Assembly (NCBI GenBank): GCA_012976225.1
Contig: JAAVVG010000010.1
Location: 1-64,000 of the forward strand
Source: Golubevia sp. BC0850
Lineage: Eukaryota > Basidiomycota > Exobasidiomycetes > Golubeviales > Golubeviaceae
Reading direction: 5' to 3'
DNA: 64,000 nt
In this document: piece after piece, positions 11,341 to 20,308 of the stretch
Layout: each line of letters starts with the position of its first letter
Numbering within the stretch: position 1 is the first letter of the stretch
The notes under the pieces: generated by a model
What the model was told of the DNA's origin: nothing
Database searches by the model: none
Seen by the model: the letters and a program-made list of their open reading frames with translations, nothing else
Translations under genes and position numbers: made by a program

Positions 11341-14300
11341 TCCTACAACATCTCCTTAAAACCGCGGGCTAGCATCTCCATCCCACCACACGAACCACAA
11401 ATAGAGCCTCATCAGACAATTCCCATCCTCGTTCACTTCAAGAATCAAACCTTTCCTTCTCAAGCACTTATCGATAACGGAGCTGAGGGAGACTTTATCG
11501 ACGAACAACTAGTACAATCACTTCAACTGCCAAGAAAACATCTAACCCACTCCCGAATTATTTCGGCCGTCGACGGCCGAACCTTAGACTCGGCATCATC
11601 AGAATACACCTCAATGTCTTTCGCTCTTAACCATCACCATCTGGAAGAACAGCCCTTCTCCATCACCAAACTGAAGACAGCACCAATACTCCTTGGAAAG
11701 CCATGGCTTAAGAAACACAACCCTCTTATAAACTGGACTAATAACTCTATCACATTTCCCTCAGACTATTGCAACGCAAACTGCGCTCCAAAATCGTCAT
11801 GCGACCCAGAACGTAAAACTCCTACTCCTAGAACCTATGGAACAATACCTTACAGAACTTCGATTAAAACTCTTGAACATGTGGATCCAAAGTTGGATCA
11901 AACTTATCAAACTACAACCTCCAGACCTGCGATTAAACCTTTTGAAACTACAGCTTACAGAACTTCGAGTAAAATTCCGGAACATGTGGATCCAGAGTTG
12001 GATCAAACTTATGAAACTATAACCTACAGACCTGCAATTAATCCTTTTGAAACTATCACTTCGAAACCTTTGGCCCCGCGTGGGAATACATTACCAGTAT
12101 CTACTCAAAAGAACAGTGTAATTTTGCCTCGTGTGGGCAACACTTCAGCAACTCGGCCAGTCAACATAGCACTGGTATCAGCAACGTGCTTCAGACAAGC
12201 ACTGAAGAACTCACAAGGTTGTGGGATCCTCTCTGCTTCCCAACTACCTTACTCTGCACCCACTTCCACTGCAACTCAAACTAGACCCGTCAATCAACCT
12301 TCGGTAAATGGTGTCACAAATCTCCCAGAGACAGGGGATGATACTCCGGAATACAGTCAGTACATGTTGCAAAAGGTTCCGCAGGAATACCACCACCTAA
12401 TTCAAGCATTTTCAAAAGGTAGTGCTACCAAGCTCCCTCCTCATAGCAAATTTGATCACAAGATCGAACTAGAAGAAGGAACTGAACCACCTGTGGGCCG
12501 ACTCTACAATCTATCGGAACCAGAGCTCAAGGAACTAAGGGCGTGGATCAAGGAGAATCTTTCAAATGGATTCATCCGCCCTTCAAAATCCTCAGCGGGA
12601 GCACCGATTCTCTTTGTCAAGAAGAAAACTGGTGAACTGCGACTGTGCGTGGATTACCGGGGACTTAATGCAATCACAAAGAAAAATCGACTCCCTCTTC
12701 CGCTCATTTCAGACACTTTGGAACGACTTCGAGGTGCAAGGATCTTCACCAAACTAGATTTAAGGGGTGCTTACAACCTTATTCGTATGGCACTAGGAGA
12801 TGAATGGAAGGCTGCTTTTAGGACCAAATATGGATCTTTCGAACCTCTAGTCATGCAGTTTGGCCTTACCAACGCTCCAGCGACATTCCAAGGAATCATG
12901 AACCACATATTTCGAGACCTTCTCGATATCAATGTTCTGGTCTTCCTGGATGATATACTTATCTTCTCTGAAAACCAAATCGAGCATCAATTACACGTGC
13001 AAGAAGTATTGCGCAGGCTGATTAAACATTGCCTCTATGCAAAACTGGAAAAATGCGAATTCAATCTTACAGAAACAGAATATCTAGGATACACAGTGTC
13101 AGGAGGACATGTAAGCATGTCCAAGGACAAGGTCGAAGCAGTCCTCTCTTGGCCAGAGCCTACTACAAAAACGGAGTTGCAAGCATTTTTAGGATTTTGT
13201 AACTTCTACCGACGATTCATTGAAGGATACTCTCGCATCATTCAGCCTCTAACGAAATTACTGCGCAAACCAAAACTCTCACCTTCAGCAAGCAAATCAA
13301 TTCAGTTTAATTTTGATTTGGAAGCAAGATCAGCCTTCACAAACCTCAAACAACTCTTCACTACAGCCCCAGTCCTTTGTCACTTCGATCCTCACTTGCA
13401 AGCCATTCTGGAAACTGATGCTTCAGATTGTGCGATCTCTTCAATTCTTAGCCAGAAACATGCAGATCTGCAGTTCCATCCAGTTGCCTTCTTTTCTAGA
13501 AAGATGGCAGATGCAGAGTTAAACTATCCAGTTGGGGAAAAAGAGTTACTTGCCATAGTTGCCTCATTCAAGTTATGGCGGCACTACCTGGAGTCTTTGG
13601 AGGCACCAGTCAACATCCTTACAGACCACAAGAACCTGACTCAATTCCAGACAGCCAGGGTACTCACGCGTAGGCAAGCTCGTTGGTCTGAGATTCTGAA
13701 CGCTCATCGTTACAACTTGGAGTACAGACCTGGATCGAAGAATGGCAAGGCAGATGCACTATCTCGTCGCTCTGATCTCATAAAAGGGGGGAAAGCATCT
13801 AATGCGCCAGCAGAAGCGATCCTCAGACCAGTAGAGATCAGTGCAACTGCTATAGCATCTCACACTTCGCAAATCCAACAACAGGTCCTTCGACTACTAC
13901 CTCAAGACAAACACTTCCTCAAGATTTCCAGGACAATGTCGTCCTCTCCTTTGGACAACGAGGACTCTCCCACACTCTATTCCATCAAGGATGGCCTCCT
14001 ATTCCATCAAGACAAACTTTACATTCCCGAAGACGAGCCACTCCGAACTCAAATCCTACAGCAAGCCCATGACAGTACCATGGCTGGGCATCCGGGTAGA
14101 GACAAAACCCTGTCCAATCTCAAGAGATATTTCTTCTGGCCTGGTATGGCTACAGCTACAGAAAAGTACATCAGATCCTGTGATATATGTCAACGAACGA
14201 AAATCCCTCGCAGACAGCCTTATGGAAAATTGCAACCTCTTCCAATACCTGGAGGTCCATGGCAGTCGATCTCAATGGATCATATCACACAACTCCCTTC

Positions 14301-15540
14301 CAGCAACGGATTTGACGCCATTCTAGTGATAGTAGATCGCTTCACCAAGATGGCCCATTTCATTCCTGCCAATTCTACCGATAACTCTCAGAAATTAGCA
14401 TCACAACTATGGAGTCATGTATTCTCAAGGCATGGACTTCCCTCAGACATAGTCAGTGACCGAGGAACTCTTTTCACTTCGAACTTCTTCAAGGAAATAT
14501 TGCACCAATCAGGCATCAAGTCGAATCTCTCGACTGCTTATCATCCGCAGACAGATGGGCAAACAGAAAGAGTCAATCAGGTCCTCGAACAGTTCCTAAG
14601 AGTGTACTGTGACTTCAAACAAGACGATTGGTCTACTTTATTACCCCACGCAGAGTTCTGTTACAACAATACATCCCATTCCTCTACAGGAACTTCCCCT
14701 TTTTATCTAGCTTATGGGTATCATCCTCGGACCAATTTAACTCCATTTACTTCAACAATCCCTAATGCAGACAAGCATGTGCAATATCTCATCAAGGTTC
14801 GCAAGGATGCACATAAGTGCTTAGAAGCTGCTCAGGTTCGCGCAATTCGTACTACAGATCGACATCGCAACACTCATCCGGACTTCCAGACAGGACAGCA
14901 AGTCCTCCTATCAAAAGACCACATTCACTCGGTCAGGCCCTCAAGTAAACTCGATCACCGTTTCCTGGGCCCCTTCAAGATCATAGAAGCGGTTGGCCCG
15001 AGAGCTTTCCGTTTGGAACTACCTCCTACTATCAAGATCCACAATGTCTTCCATGTCTCTCGTCTCCAGCCTTATCACTCGAACCATCTTCCATCTCGGT
15101 CTACTCCTCCAGCACCTCCTCCAGAAATCATTGATGAGGAAGAACACTATGAAGTCGAGAAGATTTTGGACTCTAGATGTCCCAGTCCAAATCGCCTGGA
15201 ATACTATGTGGACTTTGTTGGCTGGGGAGTTCAGGATCGACAATGGATTCGAGCCTATGATCTCTCTCACAATGCTCCAATCGTTGTAGATTTCCATTCA
15301 ACTTATCCTGACAAACCAATCACACCCTCTAGACTCGAAGTAATCCGCAAGCTTGCTAAAGCATCCCTTCCTAGCAACTCTTCTGAAGATGCTACTTCCA
15401 TCAACACTCAGCAACAGGCGTCCAGAGTCCGCCCTGAAGAAGGGGGTACTGTTACAGGGCCCATCATAGCAGCCCGATCATCCTATGGTCGAACTCTACA
15501 CAAGTCTCGAGCTCTGCTTGATTCTGAGGCAAGCGCATAG
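11341..15540 (+). CDS. pol: pol polyprotein of the chromovirus (PR-RT-RH-INT-chromodomain)
   Basis: One long open frame. The first ATG is at 11614 (1308 residues from there), but the same frame is open upstream and carries the aspartic protease motif ALIDNGAEGDFID near 11464, so translation probably enters by recoding from gag. Next come reverse transcriptase with VFLDDILIFS (about 12940), RNase H with LETDASDCA (about 13410), integrase with an HHCC finger (HDSTMAGHPG, then CDICQRTK, about 14070-14200) and a DDE core (SMDHI; VSDRGTLF; HPQTDGQTERVNQ), and a chromodomain (YEVEKILDSR, then YYVDFVGW) at about 15150-15240. The last 30 or so codons and the stop lie inside the 3' LTR. The chromodomain usually guides integration to marked chromatin. 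Confidence 0.93.
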   Translation, partial: SYNISLKPRASISIPPHEPQIEPHQTIPILVHFKNQTFPSQALIDNGAEGDFIDEQLVQSLQLPRKHLTHSRIISAVDGRTLDSASSEYTSMSFALNHHHLEEQPFSITKLKTAPILLGKPWLKKHNPLINWTNNSITFPSDYCNANCAPKSSCDPERKTPTPRTYGTIPYRTSIKTLEHVDPKLDQTYQTTTSRPAIKPFETTAYRTSSKIPEHVDPELDQTYETITYRPAINPFETITSKPLAPRGNTLPVSTQKNSVILPRVGNTSATRPVNIALVSATCFRQALKNSQGCGILSASQLPYSAPTSTATQTRPVNQPSVNGVTNLPETGDDTPEYSQYMLQKVPQEYHHLIQAFSKGSATKLPPHSKFDHKIELEEGTEPPVGRLYNLSEPELKELRAWIKENLSNGFIRPSKSSAGAPILFVKKKTGELRLCVDYRGLNAITKKNRLPLPLISDTLERLRGARIFTKLDLRGAYNLIRMALGDEWKAAFRTKYGSFEPLVMQFGLTNAPATFQGIMNHIFRDLLDINVLVFLDDILIFSENQIEHQLHVQEVLRRLIKHCLYAKLEKCEFNLTETEYLGYTVSGGHVSMSKDKVEAVLSWPEPTTKTELQAFLGFCNFYRRFIEGYSRIIQPLTKLLRKPKLSPSASKSIQFNFDLEARSAFTNLKQLFTTAPVLCHFDPHLQAILETDASDCAISSILSQKHADLQFHPVAFFSRKMADAELNYPVGEKELLAIVASFKLWRHYLESLEAPVNILTDHKNLTQFQTARVLTRRQARWSEILNAHRYNLEYRPGSKNGKADALSRRSDLIKGGKASNAPAEAILRPVEISATAIASHTSQIQQQVLRLLPQDKHFLKISRTMSSSPLDNEDSPTLYSIKDGLLFHQDKLYIPEDEPLRTQILQQAHDSTMAGHPGRDKTLSNLKRYFFWPGMATATEKYIRSCDICQRTKIPRRQPYGKLQPLPIPGGPWQSISMDHITQLPSSNGFDAILVIVDRFTKMAHFIPANSTDNSQKLASQLWSHVFSRHGLPSDIVSDRGTLFTSNFFKEILHQSGIKSNLSTAYHPQTDGQTERVNQVLEQFLRVYCDFKQDDWSTLLPHAEFCYNNTSHSSTGTSPFYLAYGYHPRTNLTPFTSTIPNADKHVQYLIKVRKDAHKCLEAAQVRAIRTTDRHRNTHPDFQTGQQVLLSKDHIHSVRPSSKLDHRFLGPFKIIEAVGPRAFRLELPPTIKIHNVFHVSRLQPYHSNHLPSRSTPPAPPPEIIDEEEHYEVEKILDSRCPSPNRLEYYVDFVGWGVQDRQWIRAYDLSHNAPIVVDFHSTYPDKPITPSRLEVIRKLAKASLPSNSSEDATSINTQQQASRVRPEEGGTVTGPIIAARSSYGRTLHKSRALLDSEASA
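15436..15449 (+). other. Polypurine tract of the chromovirus
   Basis: GAAGAAGGGGG followed by TAC directly before the 3' LTR. This is the expected plus-strand primer site. It is also part of the pol coding frame. Confidence 0.75.
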
Positions 15541-15859
15541 ACCGATTTCCCTTTGTCCCTTGTCGTTGTTGCACACAGACCATATGTTCCCTTTGTTCCC
15601 CTCCCTCCTCTCTAATTGTCTCCTTGTTCTTTGTGCTCCCTTGTTCTCTGGTCCTGGGCTGTGTTGTTCCAACCTTTGTTCCCAAAACCCCTTTGTTTTG
15701 ACTCTCAAACACATATATAAACCACCACTCATTTGTACATAAATAATTCCTCATCCGATAATCTATTGTTCTCTGTCCTAAATCTTCAGCTCTTGTTGAC
15801 TTCCAGCCTATTCTACCTTCGTAACTGTGCCCCTCGTATCGCCATCAACCCCCGTAACA
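15450..15859 (+). repeat. 3' LTR of the chromovirus
   Basis: 410 bases, same length and apparently the same sequence as the 5' LTR. The end of the pol frame runs into it, with the stop at 15538-15540. Confidence 0.92.
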
Positions 15860-15864
15860 TACCG
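15860..15864. repeat. Target-site duplication, right (TACCG)
   Basis: Same five bases as 9807-9811. They lie in the codons for the Leu-Pro pair that opens the F-box motif. Confidence 0.9.
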
Positions 15865-16692
15865 TCAGAGACTCTTCTCGCCACTTTCAAGACCTTAGAG
15901 ACAAAGGAGGTGGTTAAAGTTAGAGAGGTCTGCAGATTATGGTTGAAGTTGTTGGATGAGAATAGGGCATTCTGGATGACAGTATTACATACAGAGGGAA
16001 GGTTGGAAGAGATCCAGTCAGTGGTCGATCAATCTGATGAGAAGAGTGCATCAAATCTAGAGGAGCTCTCATTCAAATCACCGCCTTCCAGCAGCTACCT
16101 ACACGTCAGTCATCCAATTCTCTTCCAAAATCTCACTTCCTTAAACGTAGATATTAGCAACTCTCATTAGCAACTCTCATTCAACTTGGAGAAGTGTACT
16201 CTCTTACTATTCCCAGTCTCTCAAGCATCTCTCTCTTCAGCTCCATCCTTCACTTCTACATGAAGAAGTCCCCCAACTTCAATTTCCTGATCTAGAGGTG
16301 CTGGAGATGGACGAGACGAACGATCGATTCCCAACCTGGATGTTGGTTCCTCCGACCTTAAGCCTCAAAGCTCTTCACCTTCCGAATCAACTCAAATCTA
16401 CCTGCCATCCACAAACTCTGGGCTTGGTCCTTGTATGACTGGAGAGTTCTCCCATCTAGGTGTCCAAACCCGCAAGTCCTCAGGTCAGAATTAGGTTCCT
16501 CAACTACCCCAGAGCATCTATTAACTCTCCTCAGAGCAAGGAAAGAGAACGTGGAAAGAGGATTTGAAGTTGAAAACATGAAGATAGAACCACTAAGGAA
16601 GCTAGTCATCCCCTTCGACAAGCTCTCTGCTGAGGCGTTAGAAGAATGTCAAGAGCTGGTGGAAGAAGTGGTGGACTGTGATTCTGAGCGGA

Positions 16693-17081
16693 TGTCACAG
16701 ATCCTTGGTACCCTTGACCCCTTTGTTCTTTCTTTTGTCTCCATGTCTCTTTGTCCCTTGTTCCCTTGCCCCTGTTCCTGTGCTACATTGTTCCAACCTT
16801 TGTTCCTAAATCCCTTTGTTCTTAACTCTCAAACATATATAAAGCACTCCCCAATTGTACATAGATAGTTCCTCATCTGAAATTGAATTCCTAGGTCCTT
16901 TCTACCTGCTCAAGTTCCTTAGTCCCCTAAGTCAAGTCTCAACCTCAAGTCTTTGCCACTCCACCCTTAGCCTTTACCACCAAGTTCCCAACACTGATTC
17001 CCAACTGCCCTCAGCCTTTGTCAAGTCTCAAGTCTACCTCCTTAGCACTCTACCTATCTTCTACTAGTTAACCCCGTTACA
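16693..17081 (+). mobile_element. Solo LTR, family B, inside the F-box gene
   Basis: 389 bases from TGTCACAG to CCCGTTACA, flanked by perfect GCGGA duplications (16688-16692 and 17082-17086). Nearly identical to the solo LTR at 5601-5994, from which it differs by a 5-base length change (one CCTAT unit) near the right end. It is inserted near the C-terminal codons of F-box copy 2. Confidence 0.87.
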
Positions 17082-17147
17082 GCGGAAGACCTGGGAGGTC
17101 GCAATTTGAGTAGGACTTCTCTTGTGGTAAGTCTGAGAGAGCCACTT

Positions 17148-17557
17148 TGTTACAGGGCCCATCATAGCAGTCCGATCATCCTATGGTCGAACACTACACA
17201 AGTTTCAAGCTCTGCTTGATTCTGAGGCAAGCGCATAGACCGTCTTCCCTTTGTCCCTTGTCGTTGTTGCGAACAGACCCTATGTTCCCTTTGTTCCCCT
17301 CCCTCTTCTCTAACTGTCTCCTTGTTCTTGTGTTCCCTTGTTCTCTGTTCCTGGGCTATGTTGTTCCAACCTTTGTTCCAAAAAACCCCTTTGTTCTTGA
17401 CTCTCAAACACATATGTAAACCACTACTCATTTGTACATAAATAATCCTCATCCGATATTCTATTGTTCTCTGTCCTAAATCTTCAGCTCTTGTTGACTT
17501 CCAGCCTATTCTACCTTCGTAACTGTGCCCCTCGTATCGCAATCAACTCCCGTAACA
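17148..17557 (+). mobile_element. Solo LTR, family A, older copy
   Basis: 410 bases with the same TGTTACAGGGCC start and CCCGTAACA end as the chromovirus LTRs. It differs from them at scattered positions by eye, so it is an older insertion. The flanking five bases (CACTT and ACCAG) do not match, so the target duplication has been lost or rearranged. It lies just downstream of the F-box stop codon. Confidence 0.85.
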
Positions 17558-18234
17558 ACCAGGTGAACAAGAGCTGTTTTTGAAAGTTAGATCGTCAGAG
17601 AAAAAGGGGGAAGAGAAAAGACTTGAGAGAACGGAACTTTATTTAGGAGCACTGAAAACTGAGTTGCTACTGCTTGTTGATTCTTTTGAGATAGAGAAAC
17701 TCACTAGGGGATTGCTTGTCGCCTTCCTCTTGATTTCAAACTTTGGGCGGCGGATAGAAGGGGAGAGCGAGAGAGAGACCTAAACAAGCATCAACCAGAG
17801 AGACTAAAAATTGAAAATCATAGCTTTCGAGTTGAAGAAAAACAGGTTTGAGAAAAGAGATGAGGTTTCGGTCTGGAAAAAAAGCAGCTTTCCAATTCAA
17901 CTGCCCCTACTTTCCGAGTTCGTTCAACGAAACGTCTTGAATCCATCTTCGAGAGAGAGAAGTTCTCCTCCCTCGAGTCGGAAGAGCTGCAGCGAAAAAA
18001 GAGTCGAGGCTGAACAATCGTCACAGAGAGAAGGTTGACAGATCGAATCAATGAAGAAAAAGCGTTGAAATTAAAACAAGATTCTATGGATTGATATACT
18101 AATAATTCTATAAGTGACCTGCAAAATCTAAATATTGAAAACGAAACGTTCTACTACTTCTATATCTTCTATGACTTCAACATCCCTTTTCCTCTCCCTG
18201 TCCCACTTCTCTTTCCCCTCCCTCCCCCGACTCT
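17558..18234. other. Intergenic DNA between the repeat block and NAPE-PLD gene
   Basis: Purine-rich at first (about 17580-17780), then AT-richer, with a CT-rich stretch at 18170-18230 that is the 3' side of the minus-strand gene to the right. Open frames here are short and lack motifs. Confidence 0.45.
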
Positions 18235-20013
18235 TCAAAGGTCTATAGTCTCACCCATTCCAGTAGCTCTAAACCAATCCCCCTCCTTACCCTCAACTTC
18301 TTCCCTCAAGAGCTTGACAGGTTCATCCCAAGGTTCTTCACTCATCATCCAAGTTCCCCAATGAGTTGCAAAAGCTTTCTTGGCACCTATATCTTTTGCT
18401 ATCGCTACTGAACCTTTTGGATCAGTATGTTGAATTGACATATGCCATCTGGGAGCATAAGAACCGATTGGAATGATGGCTAGATCGAAAGGTCCTAGAA
18501 GTCTACCTATTGAGGTAAAAAGTGATGAGGAGTAGCCGGTGTCGCAAGAGAAGAACTGAGAGGAGAGTGAAGAAGAGAAGGGGTCAGAAAGTGAAGAGGT
18601 TGGAGAATTTCTATGAAGAGATGGACGTACTAGTGAGGTGGGAGTGAGGTCTCGAGTCGAGGATTCGATCTTGACGGCGTAGGAGCACCATCTGGGAAAC
18701 AAAAGATAAGGAAAGGCGTTAAAAAACAGGTTGCAAGAAGATTGAATTCGACTTTGAATTTGACTCACAAAGTTGTGTTAGTATCGATAGGAGTCAGCCG
18801 TCCCGTCCAATGAAGTGCCGGTAACCCTGTAACCTTCACCTTCAAATCTGTCATCTCAACCTCATTCGGATCTATTGATTCCGAATCTCTAGTAGAAACC
18901 TTCAATTTGAGTTGGATTTCTTGCCACCAATCGATTTCCACAACTTCAACTTCTTTCTTCAAGCCATTCGATTTCAAAAGTTTCTTGACTCCCAAAGGAA
19001 CGAACCATTTAACATACTTGGGGAATAGCTTCAATATACTTAAATCAATGTGATCGAAATGGTTGTGAGATAGAAGTACGACATCGACTCTTCCTTGAAG
19101 GACTGCGGTAATCGAACAAGGCATTGGTCTTAATCGTTTAGGAGCGAAAATACTCTGTAAAGGTTGAATAGAGAATACTGGATCTGTAAGGATTGTCAAA
19201 CCTTGGGCTTGAATGAGACTGCGTACATAGAAGATAAGATGAAAGGGAAAGCGTTTCATCAGATCTCTTAGAGAAGGTTTAACCCTACTTGCCTCTTTCC
19301 TTTCCCTAGCTCAATTCCTGGCCTAACCTTTCAAATAGAACTCACCAAGTGGATTGACCTATCCAAGTATAAGTAGTTCCCCTAACATCAGCAGCAGGCT
19401 GCTCTCTTTCCTTCTCCATTCCAACCAACTCTTCTTCTCCAACTTCAGCTTCTAATTCAGCTTCTGATTTCTCTCTATAACCTTTTCCCCAAAGCTTTTT
19501 CCCATCCAAAGGAACCACAGGAAGTGTTCTTTCAATCTTTTCCCTTCCTTCTAAGGTCTTCATGTCTTTTTGAAAACCACTATCGACCAAACCTCTACCT
19601 TTAGATTGCCATAGAAAGATAGATTTATAGGCTATGAGTTCCCAAATCCCTTGTTCTCTCCATTCAGAAGTTACATTGCAATACCTTCCTAGAACTGAAA
19701 AGGATTGAAATCTGGATTTGATAGCTTGAGCTTCTGAAGAAGTTGCACCTCCAAACCATTCTGAATCTGTTAGAGGTGACGATTCTAAATCTGCTTGATT
19801 TCGTCGATTTAATCGATGCTTTGTTGATCGATTCTTGATAGTTTTGATTCGAATTGATTCAGATACCAGATAGTAAATGGCCCAACTTCCTAAATAAATA
19901 GAGATCGAGATTGAGATGGTTCCACTCTTGGATTTGAAAATGTTGCTGCCTCTTTGAAAGAATGAGAATGGCAATGTTGAATTCAAGTTCAAGTTGAAAT
20001 TGAAGATTGTCAT
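18235..20013 (-). CDS. NAPE-PLD-like metallo-beta-lactamase hydrolase, membrane-anchored
   Basis: Three exons (20013-19346, 19218-18769, 18691-18235) join in frame to 524 residues. The fold is a metallo-beta-lactamase of the N-acyl-phosphatidylethanolamine phospholipase D family (human NAPE-PLD, yeast Fmp30), which releases N-acylethanolamines from membrane lipid. Visible motifs are YTWIGQST, then LTILTDPVFS after the first intron, the zinc ligand motif SHNHFDHID, PALHWTGR, and a late FATHWGTW, all in family order. Residues about 30-50 (SISIYLGSWAIYYLV) form a likely membrane anchor. Start chosen at the first ATG, with no in-frame ATG upstream. It is divergent from an MFS transporter. The family call is strong; the substrate is inferred from family. 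Confidence 0.9.
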
Positions 20014-20308
20014 TCTTCTTCTTCTTTTTCTTCCCTTCTACTTATCTTCTTCTCAATCCAAATTCCAATTCCTCCGAGTGCTAATCAACTTGTTGGTGTT
20101 GGCGTTGTTGGTGTTGGTTGGGCCAAGCTCGAGCAACTCGAACCGCTAGCGCTTTCAAGTTTTTTCAAGGCCGTACAGGCTAGCCAGGCTATAGGCGATC
20201 TCCACTTCTTCCGAGTTTAATGTCTCTTTTTCCTCTCTCTTCTCGAACATTAACTACAATTTGTTTCTTTCTTCTCCAAGCATCTTCTCCCAAGAAACTC
20301 AGCCCAGG
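20014..20308. promoter_or_regulatory. Shared divergent promoter, NAPE-PLD gene and MFS transporter 1
   Basis: 295 bases between two start codons pointing apart. It holds a GTTGGT/GTTGGC repeat cluster at about 20091-20121 and pyrimidine-rich tracts near both starts. No clear TATA box. Regulation in common is possible but not shown. Confidence 0.45.

Larger units (their letters stand above)
9812..15859 (+). mobile_element. Whole-looking Ty3/gypsy chromovirus LTR retrotransposon (family A)
   Basis: A 6048-base element with two 410-base LTRs (TGTTAC...GTAACA termini) that look identical by eye, flanked by TACCG duplications. Internal order is gag, then protease, reverse transcriptase, RNase H, integrase and a C-terminal chromodomain, which is the Ty3/gypsy chromovirus order. 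A polypurine tract sits just before the 3' LTR. The bases after the 5' LTR (ttatatcggatc) resemble, loosely, the tRNA-iMet-type primer site of many Ty3 elements. I see no obvious breaks in the two long frames. Identical LTRs mean a young insertion. It interrupts an F-box gene. Confidence 0.93.
9767..17109 (+). pseudogene. F-box gene copy 2, split by two LTR-element insertions
   Basis: An ATG at 9767 opens a 15-codon frame that reaches VLP and is cut there by a Ty3 element. On the right side of the element (from 15860) the same frame resumes with LPSETLLATFKT, then VCRLWLKLLDENRAFW, a good F-box ending in the expected Trp. The LP motif is encoded exactly in the TACCG target duplication. Downstream, 'LVIPFDKLSAEALEECQE' leads to DSER at 16692, where a family B solo LTR is inserted. 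After it (from 17087) the frame gives KTWEVAI and a stop at 17107-17109. The middle part (about 16150-16430) changes frame, so either introns or decay exist apart from the insertions. F-box proteins are SCF substrate receptors. This copy should not make a normal protein. Confidence 0.65.

Noticed and set aside
11797-12006. Short repeated phrases in pol (PF/ETTxYRTSxK, EHVDPxLDQTY) read as a tandem repeat gene
   Set aside because: They lie within the pol frame between protease and reverse transcriptase and are a small internal duplication in a linker, not a separate gene.
17580-17783. 67-codon frame after the family A solo LTR
   Set aside because: Starts at TTG and shows no motif; probably chance in purine-rich DNA.
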